From Lingula anatina (taxonomy: Eukaryota > Brachiopoda > Lingulata > Lingulida > Lingulidae): a stretch of 64,000 nucleotides of DNA. The notes below the pieces were generated by a model. That model saw only the letters and a list, made by a program, of their open reading frames with translations. It was not told the DNA's origin and made no database searches. The translations under genes and the position numbers were made by a program. The DNA is taken from positions 453,834-517,833 of the forward strand of contig NW_019774070.1 in the NCBI RefSeq assembly GCF_001039355.2. The letters run 5' to 3'. Within the stretch, counting starts at the first letter, position 1; each line of letters opens with the position of its first letter. Positions 24,501 to 39,100 of the stretch are shown piece by piece.

Positions 24501-27139
24501 TTTGTTACTTGGGACAGGCGACTTCATTACTCCGATAGATGGCTAGTACAACACCATTTTTATACCCGAAAAATGTCTACACAATTTATTTCCTCAGATG
24601 AACTAGATATAAATATAATATAATTTCTATAACTTGAAGGAAAGAAATCTTAATTTACAAACTACAATGGGTAAGTGAGTCACTTACTTTGTGCTGTTCA
24701 ATAAGAATGTTTACAGTGTCTATATCTCCGGCTACATTCTGATCCTCTGTGAGAGCGGTCTCAGCGCGTGTCAGCCACTCCATTAAGGACTGCAGCGCGT
24801 CTGACAACCTACCAGACATCAGGAGGGCCTCGTCTAGTTTGCTTTGTCTAGGTAAAAATGTACATTATTCTTCAAATTGTGAATTCTTTTTAATCTCAAG
24901 GATTCATAGTGAAAAATTAACAATTCACCTAAAAGACATATATAAAGATATATGATACGAAACCATGAGAAAATATTCAGCAATCTTATGTTATTCAGTA
25001 TCTAAGAATTTTTTAAAATGTTGAAATCAGTTAAAACTGTATAATTTTCATTTTATCTAAGCTACATATGTGGGGGAGTATCCCCTTTGCGTACATTACA
25101 TGAACTCAAGAGTGAACAGCTCACGGCAGCATACCTTTGAGAAACCAGAGATCTGACAATCGTCCACTTGTTCTTCAGTTCATCTAACATTTCCTGCAGC
25201 GTTTCCCTGTCCTGATCATTCCTGGTACACCTGTCCTTTAGATTTCTGCCCAACCTTGTTGTTGTGTAGTACTGTGGATGCTTGGAACTAATCTGATGTT
25301 CATAATGCTGGAGCAGACGATAGTGGTACAATGGAGATAAAGACATGTTTAAACATCGTTGTCATTAATAATTTTGTGAATATGTGAGGATGTAGTGAAA
25401 TGGGATTTATGGCGACAGTCTGTGTGACAAAACCATATTATACCTATTGACCACAGCTGATCACGACAAATATGGAGGTTGCCATACTTTAAACCTGCAC
25501 CTTAAAAGATTTCATTGAAAAGCTCTACAGTACGCCAATCATTAAATCGATATACGTATTATGATATACATGAACATATACATATCTCAAATTCTTAAGA
25601 TGTTTATACTCTATGAACATCCATGGTTGAATTGTAGTAGTTATAAAATTCTGTACAGTTAAAATATTTGGAAAATCAATTATTATTAAAGCCATGGTGA
25701 ATATTTACTTTTTATATGAAAAAATATGTTTTCTCTGAACAACATGCTATAGAGCGCAAGACCATGATCAATACCCGTGACAACTTATTCTAGAGGCAAT
25801 AGTCGCAAACATTTAATGCAGAACCAACAAAGTTGAACGCTGGCAAAAACAGTGATGCAGATACCAAAGGCATCGCAAAACTTTGCAAAGTCAAATTAGA
25901 CGCACAAAAGCTAACTGCATAAGTCACACAAAAACGTGCAGTAAGGAATAAAAGCAAAATAGAAATAACTGAATAATATATGTTATACAACAAAGTTTAC
26001 CTGCTGGCTCTACTGCCCTTCGGATTTTAAAAATATTGGCTAAATGGCATTCTGTACATATTCAAACGGCTATATATATCTGTGTCAACAGTACAGGTAA
26101 TTCATCACACCAACAATATCCACAGCTGTCGTCGTCAACTAACTGCCACCCAGTGATACATGATAATCTAAATATGGGTCGACATTTGAGGTTAAATCCT
26201 AAAGGTAGACGACAGCTTTTTATCTTGATTTCATAATTTCATCGCTAATGTTTTTAGTATTTGAATTCTGGGAATTTTTTTCTTAATCACACAAAAACTT
26301 TTTGCATATTCATGTCACAACTGTGAATATTGTTCTCAATTATTTAATTATTCTAAATCAACCAACACCTTATTATGAAGTGATTTATAAAAGATAATCA
26401 TACCAAAAATATAAAATGAGTTACATCCTCTGGATTTCGTCCAGGCACTCCATCATGGTGTAGTAGATGGCAAATGGAAAACGCAAAGGTTATACAGGGA
26501 GCTTGCACGAGCACAATATAACATCATATGCGGCAATACAATTAGAACATGACAAAAACAACAACAAAACATACAATTTCACAAACATACATACAGTCGA
26601 GTGTTAGTATTATAGGTACAGAGCAAAGTACGAAGCCTGAACAAAGGTGAGGCACATGCAGTTTCACGGTGTTGAACATGAAGATGGGTGCGCTAAGTAA
26701 ATTGTGGTCCACGTGCAGGAAAAAAACCCGGTATTTTTAAAGGTGAGACTTCCCTTGACATTTGGAAATAAAACCCTAATTCTCAAAGTATTGAAATGCT
26801 TTTAGGGCTAATTTGATTGATACGATGTTCAAATTGCATTCCCCAATTAACGAAGTAATAACACAGAGAGTTCCAAATCGATCTCATCAAAATGTGTTCA
26901 TTATTTCCTGACAGTCTCCCTGCAATCTGCCTGTTTTTTTCCTGCCGGTTACAACTATGATAAGGACTTACAAGTCGTTCCAACTGAATCTGTTTCCACA
27001 TTGGTCTCCCATTCTTTAGTTTATGAGTAGGCTAAGTTAGGAAGCATGTGAATGAGTAAAAGCTGCGAAAGCATAGCGGCGAATTGATGCGAGTGGAGGG
27101 AAAAGAGGAGCGGGTGATTAATTGCCCAAGTTGATTATT

Positions 27140-27173
<34 letters not shown>

Positions 27174-30100
27174 TTATTTAAACGGGAACTTCCATCTAAA
27201 GGGCAACACTGGATTCTGTACCTAGTGTCAAACGTTCAAAAGTACACCATACATGTAATTTCTTTCAAAAATTGCAGTTTTAACTTAAAGACTGCTCGGA
27301 CCACAAGGTGGACAAGTGACTACTAAAACCTTTTCGAAGAGAATAGTAAATCATAAACAACTCATTCCTTGTCTTGTTGGAAGTGTGTTTTCAGGTACAC
27401 GTTAGCTATTTTCAAAGAGGCAGCTTAAATATAGAGCCGCACGCCACCCAAAGTAAGCGACTGATCACAGCAACCTACAGCTGCTAACCAGAAGATGTGC
27501 GCCATGTGTGTGTGTAGCAGAAATGCCCAAAGTTTCAGGCCCGTATTCTACGCTACTCTACAAGAGACGACCCACGCCAACTGCTGAGTATGTTATTGTG
27601 ATAAAGTAGAAGAGTGCACCCTAATTCCCTGGAGACAAGTTAGTATTTGGAAAACTTTAGGCGACGGCGTTCCCGACCACCATGAAATCCCGCCGTAAGA
27701 TAATAGATCAGAATTTTTACATTCAGATTAGAAAATACAAAAAAATCTTTGAATGATTCATTCGGTCACTTTTCAATTAATTTCTTATTTTCATTATGTT
27801 AATTACTTATTTTACTTTCCACTTAAAAATATTATAACTGTCTCCACAATACTTTTATGACTCAAATATTAAAAATTAGTTTATTTTCATGGCTACAACA
27901 ATAGTTTTCAAAGAGAATAAACAAGGATCACAGTTAAGCGATAGATCTTACCTTTAGGTCGTCCATAAATTGCTTCACTTCTGCTGGAGATTTCTGAGCT
28001 GAGAAATTGAGTAGCTTCTTCTCTGTGTCGTCTAACCAGTCACACAGGTCCTTCCATGAATCGTAAAACTGTAACAAAGACAAAGGAGCTCACCGATATT
28101 GTAAAGATTGCATTATTTGTGCATGGATCACTGTCACAATGACACGGCAATTTATCGTGAGAGGTATGATGTTCAATATCGCACTTCAGATCCAAAACCG
28201 TGCCTGTGAATCTCTGATTACCTGCCAGGCGGATAACTCTCAATACAAGTCACCCACAAAAAATAGTACCTAAAAGTCTTAGATAAGTACCATTTTGATA
28301 TCCTCAAAATATGAGGCTACATGTATTTCAGAATATGAACCAACTAAGATTCCGGTTTGAGTGCTTAGGTTTCTCAATGTTTCGCAGTGTTTCGGTGAAA
28401 TTCTAGCAACGAATGTCTCTTTATCTCGGCTGAAATATGCAAACTGATTCAGTTCTAAAACAGCAATATCAGTCTACTCAACAACAGATGTTTTTTCTGT
28501 CCCATTATGGCCAGCAATCTGTTCTTCCATACCCAGTGGTAATCATTGCAATTCTCAAAGGAGTTAATACACTAATGGTTTCAGAGGATACAACACAGCA
28601 GCAGATTGTTGTGCAAATAGGATAGGTTTAAACACAATTAGCATGAACGGTTTTTAAATCACTGTCGGTGTCATGGACTTGATACTGTATTGAATTTTTT
28701 CCTTTTTTCGCTCATATACATATATAAAGATTTTATGAAACAGTGCTACACTAACCAGTTATCAATTAGGCCTAAAATTTTATCTGATCTATGCCGTCTG
28801 TCGTAATTGTTTCAGCTTGAATAGCAGGTTTGTAATGTACATTCATCTGTCAATCAATAAATCAAAGGACATCTACTGGTGACTGCTGTAGACAGGTTTA
28901 TCATAGTGGCAATCGAACACATTAGGGACGAGATATATTGGACAAAATTGTTCGGTGAACACTCGGGGATTGTGTTCATCTGCACTGCTGCATTGGCCGC
29001 CAAATCGAGGCATTGTGCTCTGTTATTGTTACCAAAATGATTCGTGAATAAACCTGCTTGAATCGATTAAAAAATTCCCTTGTTTTGATAAACATATATT
29101 CTCCAAATATAAGGGCCAATGGTTTTGACACTGAAAGTATCTCATAAACATTAAGTGTGTTTTTCCTCAATACTCGGTACTTTTATGAACCTTTACAACC
29201 ACCCATACCCTTTTATCCTCCTTGTACGCCTGTGTGAGTAACCGCCCCCTCTCTTCTGTCCGCCGCACGAGCTTTTTCCACCTCAGCCGAACGCTGGTGA
29301 GCAAGTTATTGAGGTAAACCGTGTCGTGTTTACGGCCAAAATATTTCAGGTAGGTCCCATTGCGGTCCGTGCTCTGCATGATTCCTGCGTGAGCCTTCAA
29401 GTCATCGTACACATCCTACGGAAGAAGTGAGAAAATGCCTTAATTTTTTAAAACAGCTAATTCCAGTTTGATACCTGTTATAGCAATGACCCATGATCAA
29501 TAAACCTTAATTTGTTTGTTGTTTATTATAATTTCAGTGTGTTTTATGTGTTTAAGTGTATATGAGAACATCAAAGAAAACAATACATCCTTAAAGAAAA
29601 CAAGAAAAAGGAAAGAAGACCTGTGAAAATATTAATTATAGAACACATAAGAGAAAGCATTAAGCTCTGTTTTACGAAGACAAGAGAGGAAACATCGTTT
29701 TTACTAAAATAATATATACAATATGTATATATGTATAGTATCAATGGCCCCTTTCCATTACCTTATGGTCCTTAATCTGTTTGGTGACCCTTTCCACAAT
29801 CTTGCTCGGGTAAGTAAAGCTAGCATAGACATTCTCAGCGTTGGCAAGCCAGTCCGTGAAGGTGTTCAGAGAGGCGTGGAAATCGTTCACTGCTTGCATG
29901 TGGATCTCAATTTTCTTCTGTTGTTGATGAAATGAAATTGATGTAGTACAGTTTTCATTTTGGTTGGGAGCAATGTTTTTTCTGTTACTGTTTCGTAGTT
30001 TTGAATGTGATTATTCACTAGATAAAAGTTGCTCGAAGAACAGAACAGGACACTGCACGTTCGTCGTTACCTGGTGAGGGACGATACATAGTTAAATTCT

Positions 30101-33100
30101 ATGTCGAAAAAAATTCAACAGCAATGAAAACAATAATATTAATAATAATAATAGGTTCATGATAACTACCTTTTCCTTTTCGGCTCTCTTGGTCGTGTCG
30201 TCCCACCTAAACCTCAGTTTTGCCAGCATTTCCCTGAGCATGATCACGTCTGAACGTTTACACCGTGAGATCATGTCTTCTCCATTGAGAAGGATCATCT
30301 TAACTTGGTCCTCCTTACCGTGGAGGTGGTTGTACCCGGTCATGAATTTATCATACTGTTTTTTAGCAGTTTCGGGCAGTGCGCCCAGCGGTTTCACACG
30401 TTTCAGTCCCAGTTTATAATCTCTAAGCCAGTGAAGAACGTCCTCCACTTCCCCAATAAAAGCCTTTGCCTGCAGAGGAAAGAAGACATTTCGCTTCAGA
30501 CACAGAAATCGATACCGCATAAACGGCACCCGATGACTCAGCAACTGAGGAAGTCGGGTAAACACCTTAAATACTGTATTGGGATTTTCCATAATTTAAT
30601 ACAAATTGTTAGGAATAAATAAGGAGTATGTATTTCCAACTACACTGATGAATTTGCTATGAGAAATTTGGAAATGCGCGAAACGTAACAGATGATGACG
30701 GCAGTTTAGGGGGAAAAAAACGCCTGCATGTGCTTAAGAAATAAGTATTTACATATCTCACGACCGTACATCAATCTATATACCCATTGGATCCACCACA
30801 AGCCTCAAAGCAGGCGCATCATTAACACATTGATGTACTGAAGCCACTGAGTGGGAGACTATTCAATTAACTTATCTTGAACGATGCATAATACAGCGTG
30901 TTATAACAGATCATCTCTGAATAATTAAACGAAAATATAATAAGCCACTCACAGCTTTCAACAGGTCCTGTAGTTGATTTTGTTTTTCCAATGCATAAAT
31001 GTTGACGGCTTTCCACAACTCGTTCATTTCTTCTTGTTTGTCCTTTAGAGCGGGCGCCCCAGTAGCATTCCTGGCTGCCACTGCCTCCACTGCTTCACTT
31101 AAGGTGGTGACCATCGCGCCATGTTTGTTGATATCTCTTTGGAGTAACTGCCATGTAAAGTGAAGTATCATAATATTTCATTATATGCAGGGGTTTATTA
31201 GTATTTAATATATAATTTTTGCGCCCCTGAGACACAAAAATCTCATCTGCATCTGACTGCAAATACATGCACAGTTTCTTTTTTTTACATCACTATATAG
31301 GCCCAACTACTATATCAGAACAGAAACGTGTATCTTAAAATTATTAGGCAAACTTTTAATTATAGTTCAAGTTAAAATCAGCGCCTACTTGTAGTTTTCT
31401 AAGGGATGCTTCTATGTGTTTGTGGTCCCCGTTGACATCGTCCTGTTGAGTAAGCACCTGTTCCGCGTGAGTGAGGAAACCAATCACATCGTCTAAAGCA
31501 TGGTCCAGTTCTCCAAGCGATACTAGCGACTCCTGTAGGCGAGTCTGAATAAAAAACATGCAAAAAAAATTACGATCTGCACTTTATGCTTTAATGGTAA
31601 GTAGAATTAAAACAAGTTCGCTGTTCTGTTTTCCTAATAATCAGTGACTTTGTTGCTAGGGAAATTGTGAACTTCGTTTTCCTTTTGGGCCTTTGTAATT
31701 TCTTGAAATTTAAATAGTTCTGAACACAATTACCGCGCAAATTATAAATGAGTTTGTGCAATGTGCCTTCCAACTCTTATCTGATACAGCAACATGATGC
31801 CAGAAAATTTCATGACAAGCAAGCCAAAAGCCCTGATATATACCTCTCTATCTGCTATTCCTTTCACCAAATTTGCCCATCTCCCATTCATTTCTTTCAC
31901 GGTGTCCAATACCCCATCAGCAGCCAGAGGAGACATTGCCTTAAGCTCTGCTGCCTGGGTGTTTAGTTTTTCAATATCAGCGTCTCTAGCATGCGCTTGA
32001 AGTTTTAGAACTTTAAGTTCTTCTATTTGTATTTTGATCGATCTTTTTTCAGCAGCAACTGGTCCCATTCTTGCAAGGTTTTCTTCAAACTTTGGAAGCC
32101 AAGAGTTAATGTCCTGTGAAATAAAAAGAATCATGAATAAATATCACCAATACTTTTATAAGACAGGTAAACGAATATAGATTCCACCATTTACTAAAAG
32201 GGCCAGAGAGCACATCCTACTGGAAATCTTATAACATATACCTATAGTGAGGGGATACATTTAATAAAATGTAGCTAATTTCACAAGGATTATCCCTGTT
32301 ATTCATATAATACTGCATCTGTCAAAAAGATTTGTGGACGATCAGGTATTCCATATAGTGACGTATGTTGTTCTGGAACAAGATAGATAACTCTAACAAA
32401 GAATGTTAAGATCTGCATTGTACGTAGAATAACACTGAAAGTGTACTGCGACGGCGACAGCGACGACAGACACAGGCGACGGCTAAATGTAGGCCTACTC
32501 ACAAATCTGTTTCTATGCATAAAAAAAGAGATTCTATTACCTGGAATGTTTGTTCAAAGCTCTTCCCTTTCTCAAATGCATTGTCTAACTCCTCCTCCCT
32601 CTCTTTGATCCCATCCTCCAGGTTCTCCATGTTCTCGTCCATATCCTCCATTGCTTTCTTCACCTCTACCTTGCCCGGTTCCCCTACCAGAGAGCTGAAG
32701 TAGTCGGCGGTCTGGCGGCATTCTTGGATTGGTGTCTTCGTCTTCTCAAACTCTTCTTTTATGGCCTGGCAAGATAAATATTATAACTGGTAAAATATAT
32801 TGATGATAATATTAAATACAAATGACAATATTTTTAAACACCAACCAATAAAGATTTGTCGCTTTAGCAGCAATTTAGAATGTCAAGAGAAAGAGTAGAT
32901 TTATAAATGTTAATAAAACGTCCTTAACGTCCTTTGAGCATTCAAAATTATCCACTTTGCCAAGAGTTTTCGAAAACTGTCAGGCATGATCAAAATGGTT
33001 AAAACTGAACTGGGAGAAATAATTCTGCATTCCCTGCGTTCAATTATCTCTACAACTGTCATGCACATAAATTTAGTAGAACTCAAGTTACACAAAAGGT

Positions 33101-36100
33101 GATTTGCAATACAGCCTTATAATATATATATACTTCTTACATATAATTCTTTCTGCTGTTCCTTCACACTTTCGGGCTCCACATGGGGGCTATCCTGTGA
33201 GTTCAGGTTATCTTGCAGTTCCTTAAGAGTATCCATAAGACCCCCATAGTTAGCCCAAAACTGTTCCCCCACATTAAGGGCCTCCTCCAATGTGCGTGAG
33301 CGAACATTAGCGGCGGCTTTCACGGTATCGTGAAGCTGCTCGAGTTCAGTGATTTTGTGCTTTAACTCTTGTGCTGAAATCAGGCAAAAAAGATCAATAC
33401 AATTATTTCTTTTTACACAACATAATGTACCCTTAAAATATTGATCTCCTTTCAGAAAACGAGGAAGAGGAGATCTTTTACTGGGTTATTTGGAAAACTC
33501 ACTACTGACAAAATATTGCATTTGGCACAGTAAAAATAACAACTGGCAGGCTGCCGAAGAACTGCTCTGATTCGGAGTAAAGGGGCGGTGTGTGTGTGTG
33601 TGGGGGGGGGGACTTACCCTCTGCTTGTCTGTCCTCCTCAGGCACTTGGGCGATAAAGGCAGCTGCTGCATCTTTGGCGTTGACCAGGGCGTCCCTGCGA
33701 CGATCAACATCCTCAAGAACATTCTAAAATAGACATCAATACATAGATGTTATAACCACGTAGTTAAAACTTGTTAAACAATTCTAAATCAAATGAAAAT
33801 ATCTGCTGATGAGTTATCACGTGTTGTGAAAATCTGTTTTTTTTTAAATATTACAACAACAATACATTCTTTCTATTTCAGACATATTCATTCTTCAGTT
33901 CTTATAGAACCAGATTGAACAGTTTACCACCTTCAGATCTTGTCTTAGTTTTATGCTAAATTATCACTAAGAAGTAATGACTCTCGTTATTTGTACGAGG
34001 ACCTTATTCCGCGTAATCGCAACCACTACCTGCGACTCCGCGATCTGCTCCTTGAGTGGCTCGGGGCGCGTTGGGACGGGGTCTGCATGAGCAATCTGGT
34101 CGTTCAGCGCCTGCAACTCCTCCGACAGGCTATCTAGTGCATCGGTAACCTAAAGAAATTTGGCAGCTTTTCAATCATCAGAAAGAAAGCCGGGGTGTTA
34201 TTCCCTAGGCAACACACCACATCGATAATTGTTAGAATTTTTCAACTCCCTCCGCAGTTTTATTAAAACGCCTGGTATTGTGTTGCTAAGTAATTACGTG
34301 ATCAACATTAATAAACTGATCTACCTGTACAGAATTTACACCCCAAGTAGAACACTGTTGGTGTTACCAGTCAAGAAAAACTGGCACACATTTCAGGAAG
34401 ATGTTCTTGTACCAACACGCAGTATTTTTAAGTGAAAAAATAAACATTAAATATACATCAATGTCATAGAAAACAAAGGCTGAGTAAGAGACATTACTTG
34501 TCCTCCGTGGATAAAAACGGATGTTTTATAATCTTATAATCGCACTTTGATATAAAGTAAGCAACATCTTTGCCATAAAATTCAATTAAACATGGTAAAA
34601 GCTCTCAAGGGGTCGACTAGGAAAACACTGGCTGTTTTGTACTTGTCATTGTTTCGTAATCATATGTTAATGAAAGCCCACCGAGGCCAGAAAGTAGGAG
34701 ATACTGATTTCTGTGGCTAACATCCAGAATTTCTTGGTAAAGCCATACGTGTGTAGGATAATTTACAGTGTAATTCTGTATCTGGTTTTAGTTTCTCTGG
34801 TCTGAAAGTAATTTCTCTAACAACGATAATCTCTATTGATCAGAAGTGACTTCTGGTACACGCATTAATCTTGAACAGCGCTTAAGGTAACATAAATGTT
34901 CATAGATTTTAGAGGTAAAAAGCAAATGTTATGATGCGAGTACCATGTTGATCATATTCAGTATATAGCTCTGTCCTATATTACGCGAATACCTCTTCAA
35001 TCCAGTTTCAATACATTAAGCATCATAAAGAGAGATTGTCGATAATCAAGAAGACGGATTATCAAGCGTACATCCTGTATACATGTACATTCGGTGCTAT
35101 ATATCTTTAACCTAAAAACGTTCATCGAAGCAGTCCAAAACCGCTGGGTCTATCAACCATATTTCCCACTTAAGGGTAATTCTCTGTCAAAGGCACTCTA
35201 CATACATTAATACATCAAGAAGCATCCGTTATATTTGTAACATGGATAATACCAGCAGGAAACTGGACTATGATATACGTTAACATTATATCTAATATTT
35301 GGCGATCAGGGTGTGGGTCTGAGCATGAGTCTAAAATGCCTGTATCTATATCAACATATTCAGCCATGTGTGTTGACTTTAGTACAACCTACCTCTGATG
35401 TTGCTTGCCGGAAGGCATCATCCAGTTCGTTAATCTTCTCTCTCACGGCGGCTTTAACGTCCTCGTAACGGCTGTTGATGTTGAGAAGGGTGTCCTGCAC
35501 CTGGGATCCGTGCTCATCGCTACAGACACCCATAAGCTCCTGCCCCCCTTCATTCAGGTTCTCAATCTGTGGCTTACGTTCTTCTATCAACCGTTGGGTG
35601 TTCTGCGGAGAGAAGAGCACAAAACTGGGGAATGAATCCACCCGTGCCATGTTAATTTTAGTAGCTTTATATCAAGTATGAAATACCGGTCCCTCACTCA
35701 CGCCTCCCTCCCCCTCGCCCATTTCCTAAGATTCCGTGGCTAGAAGCCGCCCTAGAAGCAGCCCTACCGGCGTAGCACCTTGTAGACCATGTTGACGAGT
35801 CACTCTGCTATTCCGAGTGATTTTCCAGCAAATAACATTCAGCTGGTTGGTTGAATTAAGCCTGACAATCGATTTTTTGTTCGTCTGTATCTATACATAA
35901 GTAAGGCCTGCTGCCTAGCTAGGACTGAGTTCGCAAAATCCTACTGATCCTCGTCACTTCCACTCTTAGCCATCAGGAAACGTTGCGTTCTTAAGCTAAT
36001 GGAAAGTCAAATTGATTCAACGCAACGAAATCCTTCAATATGAGCTCATAAATAGACATCTTGGGAGAAATGAGATGTAAGGTTATACCGCAGGTCACGG

Positions 36101-39100
36101 AGCCTTATCCTAACTGAGCCGAGAATACTAGTGTAAACGACAGATATATACATAATCAAGTGAGATCTTTATTTCAATCATATGGATTAAGAGAATACAT
36201 ACATTACCGGGCTGGGTTTGTGTTTCGTTTATACGGATTAAAAGGGCATATGTGAAGCCGTGCTTCCCGCATTTAAGCTAATAGGATCTATCTATTACAA
36301 AACATACACCAAGAACCGCGTTTTGTTTATGTACATTCAATATAGACATTTTGATACGTAATGTCAAATGAAAAAAGAGTGTTCAGAAAGCGATTGAAAG
36401 TATGTAAAATGCAGGTATATCCGTAACGATGTATTTTTTACATCTATTAAATTGTTCTACGTTTTGCAAGTTGCAAAAAAGGTTTTCCCAGTCTATGCAT
36501 TCAATACAGACAGATAATGTGAGTCTGTAAAATGATTCAGGGATCAATTTAGGATCCTACCGGGATTTAAAAAACCTCCCTACTTTGATTTTATCCAATT
36601 AATGATACTTAATACTTAAAAGGTCACAAAGGTAAGGTTCCTTCTTTACATATTAAAATACAACCCTAAAGATTGTATAGACAGAAACACCTCATTTTAA
36701 ATTGGAATCAGACAAAACGATGACTTCATGCATCTCTAAATCCTTCTCGACTGATTCATCAATTGTTATCAGTTTAAAAACGTGATCTCATTCATATAAA
36801 TATTCCACTTCCTTTGTGTATCGATTCTATGACCTCATGCTGCAACATTCCACCTGTCTGTTAAATAATTCCATCTCATCTTTCTCTTGGATATATTCAG
36901 CGCTGTGAAAAGTCCTATTCTATTCTACAGGCGGTCTAATATTGGATACACAACAATTAATTTAATTATACTACTATTACCCTTAATCTGAAAAGATCCC
37001 GGTATGAATCCAATTTATTGATTAGAGAAAAGTGTCACTGCATACTTGTGTCTTCAGGGGAAGTCATCAGTTATTATAATTAATGCGCTAAACGGAGTTA
37101 AGGGTATTCAAGAAGAGAAGTGAGATTTCGATTCGGAAGGTTTTACAATTTCCTTTCTTTATGAAAGCACTGTTAAGCATATTGATTCATTTCACTGTAT
37201 ACAAGAATGAGTCAGACGGCCGATGAAGCACAAATAGGATAAGGAGTCAAAGTTTGGCATTGCGATTTTATGATACGAAAAATGTATTGATTTTCAAGGA
37301 ACTCAATGTATGACTTCAGGGGAATAAGACTATTACCTTGACTTGCTCTTGTTGTTTCTTTATCTGGTCTGCACTTTGACCCGCCGCGTCTAGTCCCTGA
37401 ATCTCGGATTCAACATCGGTAAGCCAGACTCGCAAATCCGATTGGACGTCGTTAAAGTGACGAACCAATGGTGACGCATCTTCTAAAAGTCGCAACCTAT
37501 CTTCGCTCAGCTTACAAACTGAGTCAGCCTGGCTTCGAATTTGTTCCAATCTGTTCTTCACGTTATCAGCCTCTTCGCTGGTGGTGTCTCTGAGCATCAC
37601 ATTGCATTTATTTACCAGATCTCGGATTCCGTTTTTCTTTTGATCCAATTCAGCATGTAGCGCCTAAGAAAAGAAAATCGATAGATTTGAATAATGACTT
37701 TCCCACCAACAAATCTAGAAGAATTGGCAAGAGTGTGAGAAAACGTGCAGCAACAATGTGAGAATACCGAGAATACACAAATGTCACTAATGAAGGTGAG
37801 TTGTATTATTACTAAAACTGCAATAGTCAATGACAAACGCGTCTTGGAGCTTCGAACATCGAATTTCGTGGAACCCTCTACGCAAACAATATCAGGTATA
37901 AATATATAGTGACCTACCTGTTGGTTTCTTAACTGCACACTAAGAGTCTCTGGCTCGATACTGATTGGGTCGGAGGTGTTAATTTCTGCTTCAGCTTTGT
38001 CCAAGAACTTGACAGCTTCGTCGATTTCCTGGAGAGCCTAATAAATACCGAAAAAATCACAATTCTTAGTATGTAATAATACACTTCAATGTGCTATATT
38101 GCTTGAACAACCAAAAAGCTAATAAACAGCACGGAGTTGGCATTTGAAATATCATTCTACACTGCACAACGATTCTAGTATATCAGCCACAGGGATCCTT
38201 ATATACAGCTACATATTAATGCCAGGCCAAGGTGTACTGTGGTTCAATTTGACACGCATATCTTTCCTAATCCTCGCCCGAGGCAGCCTCCTGTGCACGA
38301 AAAAAAAAAATAGATAACATTCACTTAAATCCCAAATGACACAACTGCTGAGCAAATGATATGACCAGGAAAAAATATGAACATGCAAGAAAAATATGAA
38401 TAACAGGTAGACAACTTACTTCCATAGAAATGAGTTGCACCAACATTTCTGTCAGACTGTGCCATTTTGCATGGACGTCGGCGATGGTCTCTCTTAAACT
38501 GTTCTTGTCACCTGTCTTTGGGCTGTCAACAAGCTCTTTTCCTGTGTGTTTAATTTCGTCCAAATCCGTTTGCTTTGCTTGCTTTTGACGATACAATTCC
38601 TCGATTTTGTCTTTAGCGGAGAAAGTTCCGATTTCAGTGGCCTTCTTTAGTACTCCAACAGTGCTTCCAATCCATGTTTCAACCTGCTGCACCGATCTTT
38701 GAATATTACCCATTTTACTCATGACGTCATCTTGGTCGTCTGCCCGCGCTTTCATCGCCTCTTGGATTTTCTCAAAACGATCGTGTGCTTCGTTTAGTTT
38801 ACTTTCGGTGCCGGGGACACCCTCGGCCTGTTTGGCAAGTGTCTCCATGTGTGTCCTACGATTGTTGATTTCAGACTGCAAAACTCTGTGCTCATGGAGT
38901 TGCTGGTTCAGGTTTTCCTTGTTAAGGCTCACAGGTGGCAGACATTGAAGTCGGTTCTCTGTATCTTCTAGCCATGTTAGCATCACGTCAATACCATGGG
39001 AGATGTCCTGGCTTTGCACGAGCATTTGGTTGAGCTGGGCATTCTTTTGGTCGTATTGGTCTTGGATAGCGTTGTATCTTCCCTCCATTAAAGCAACTAC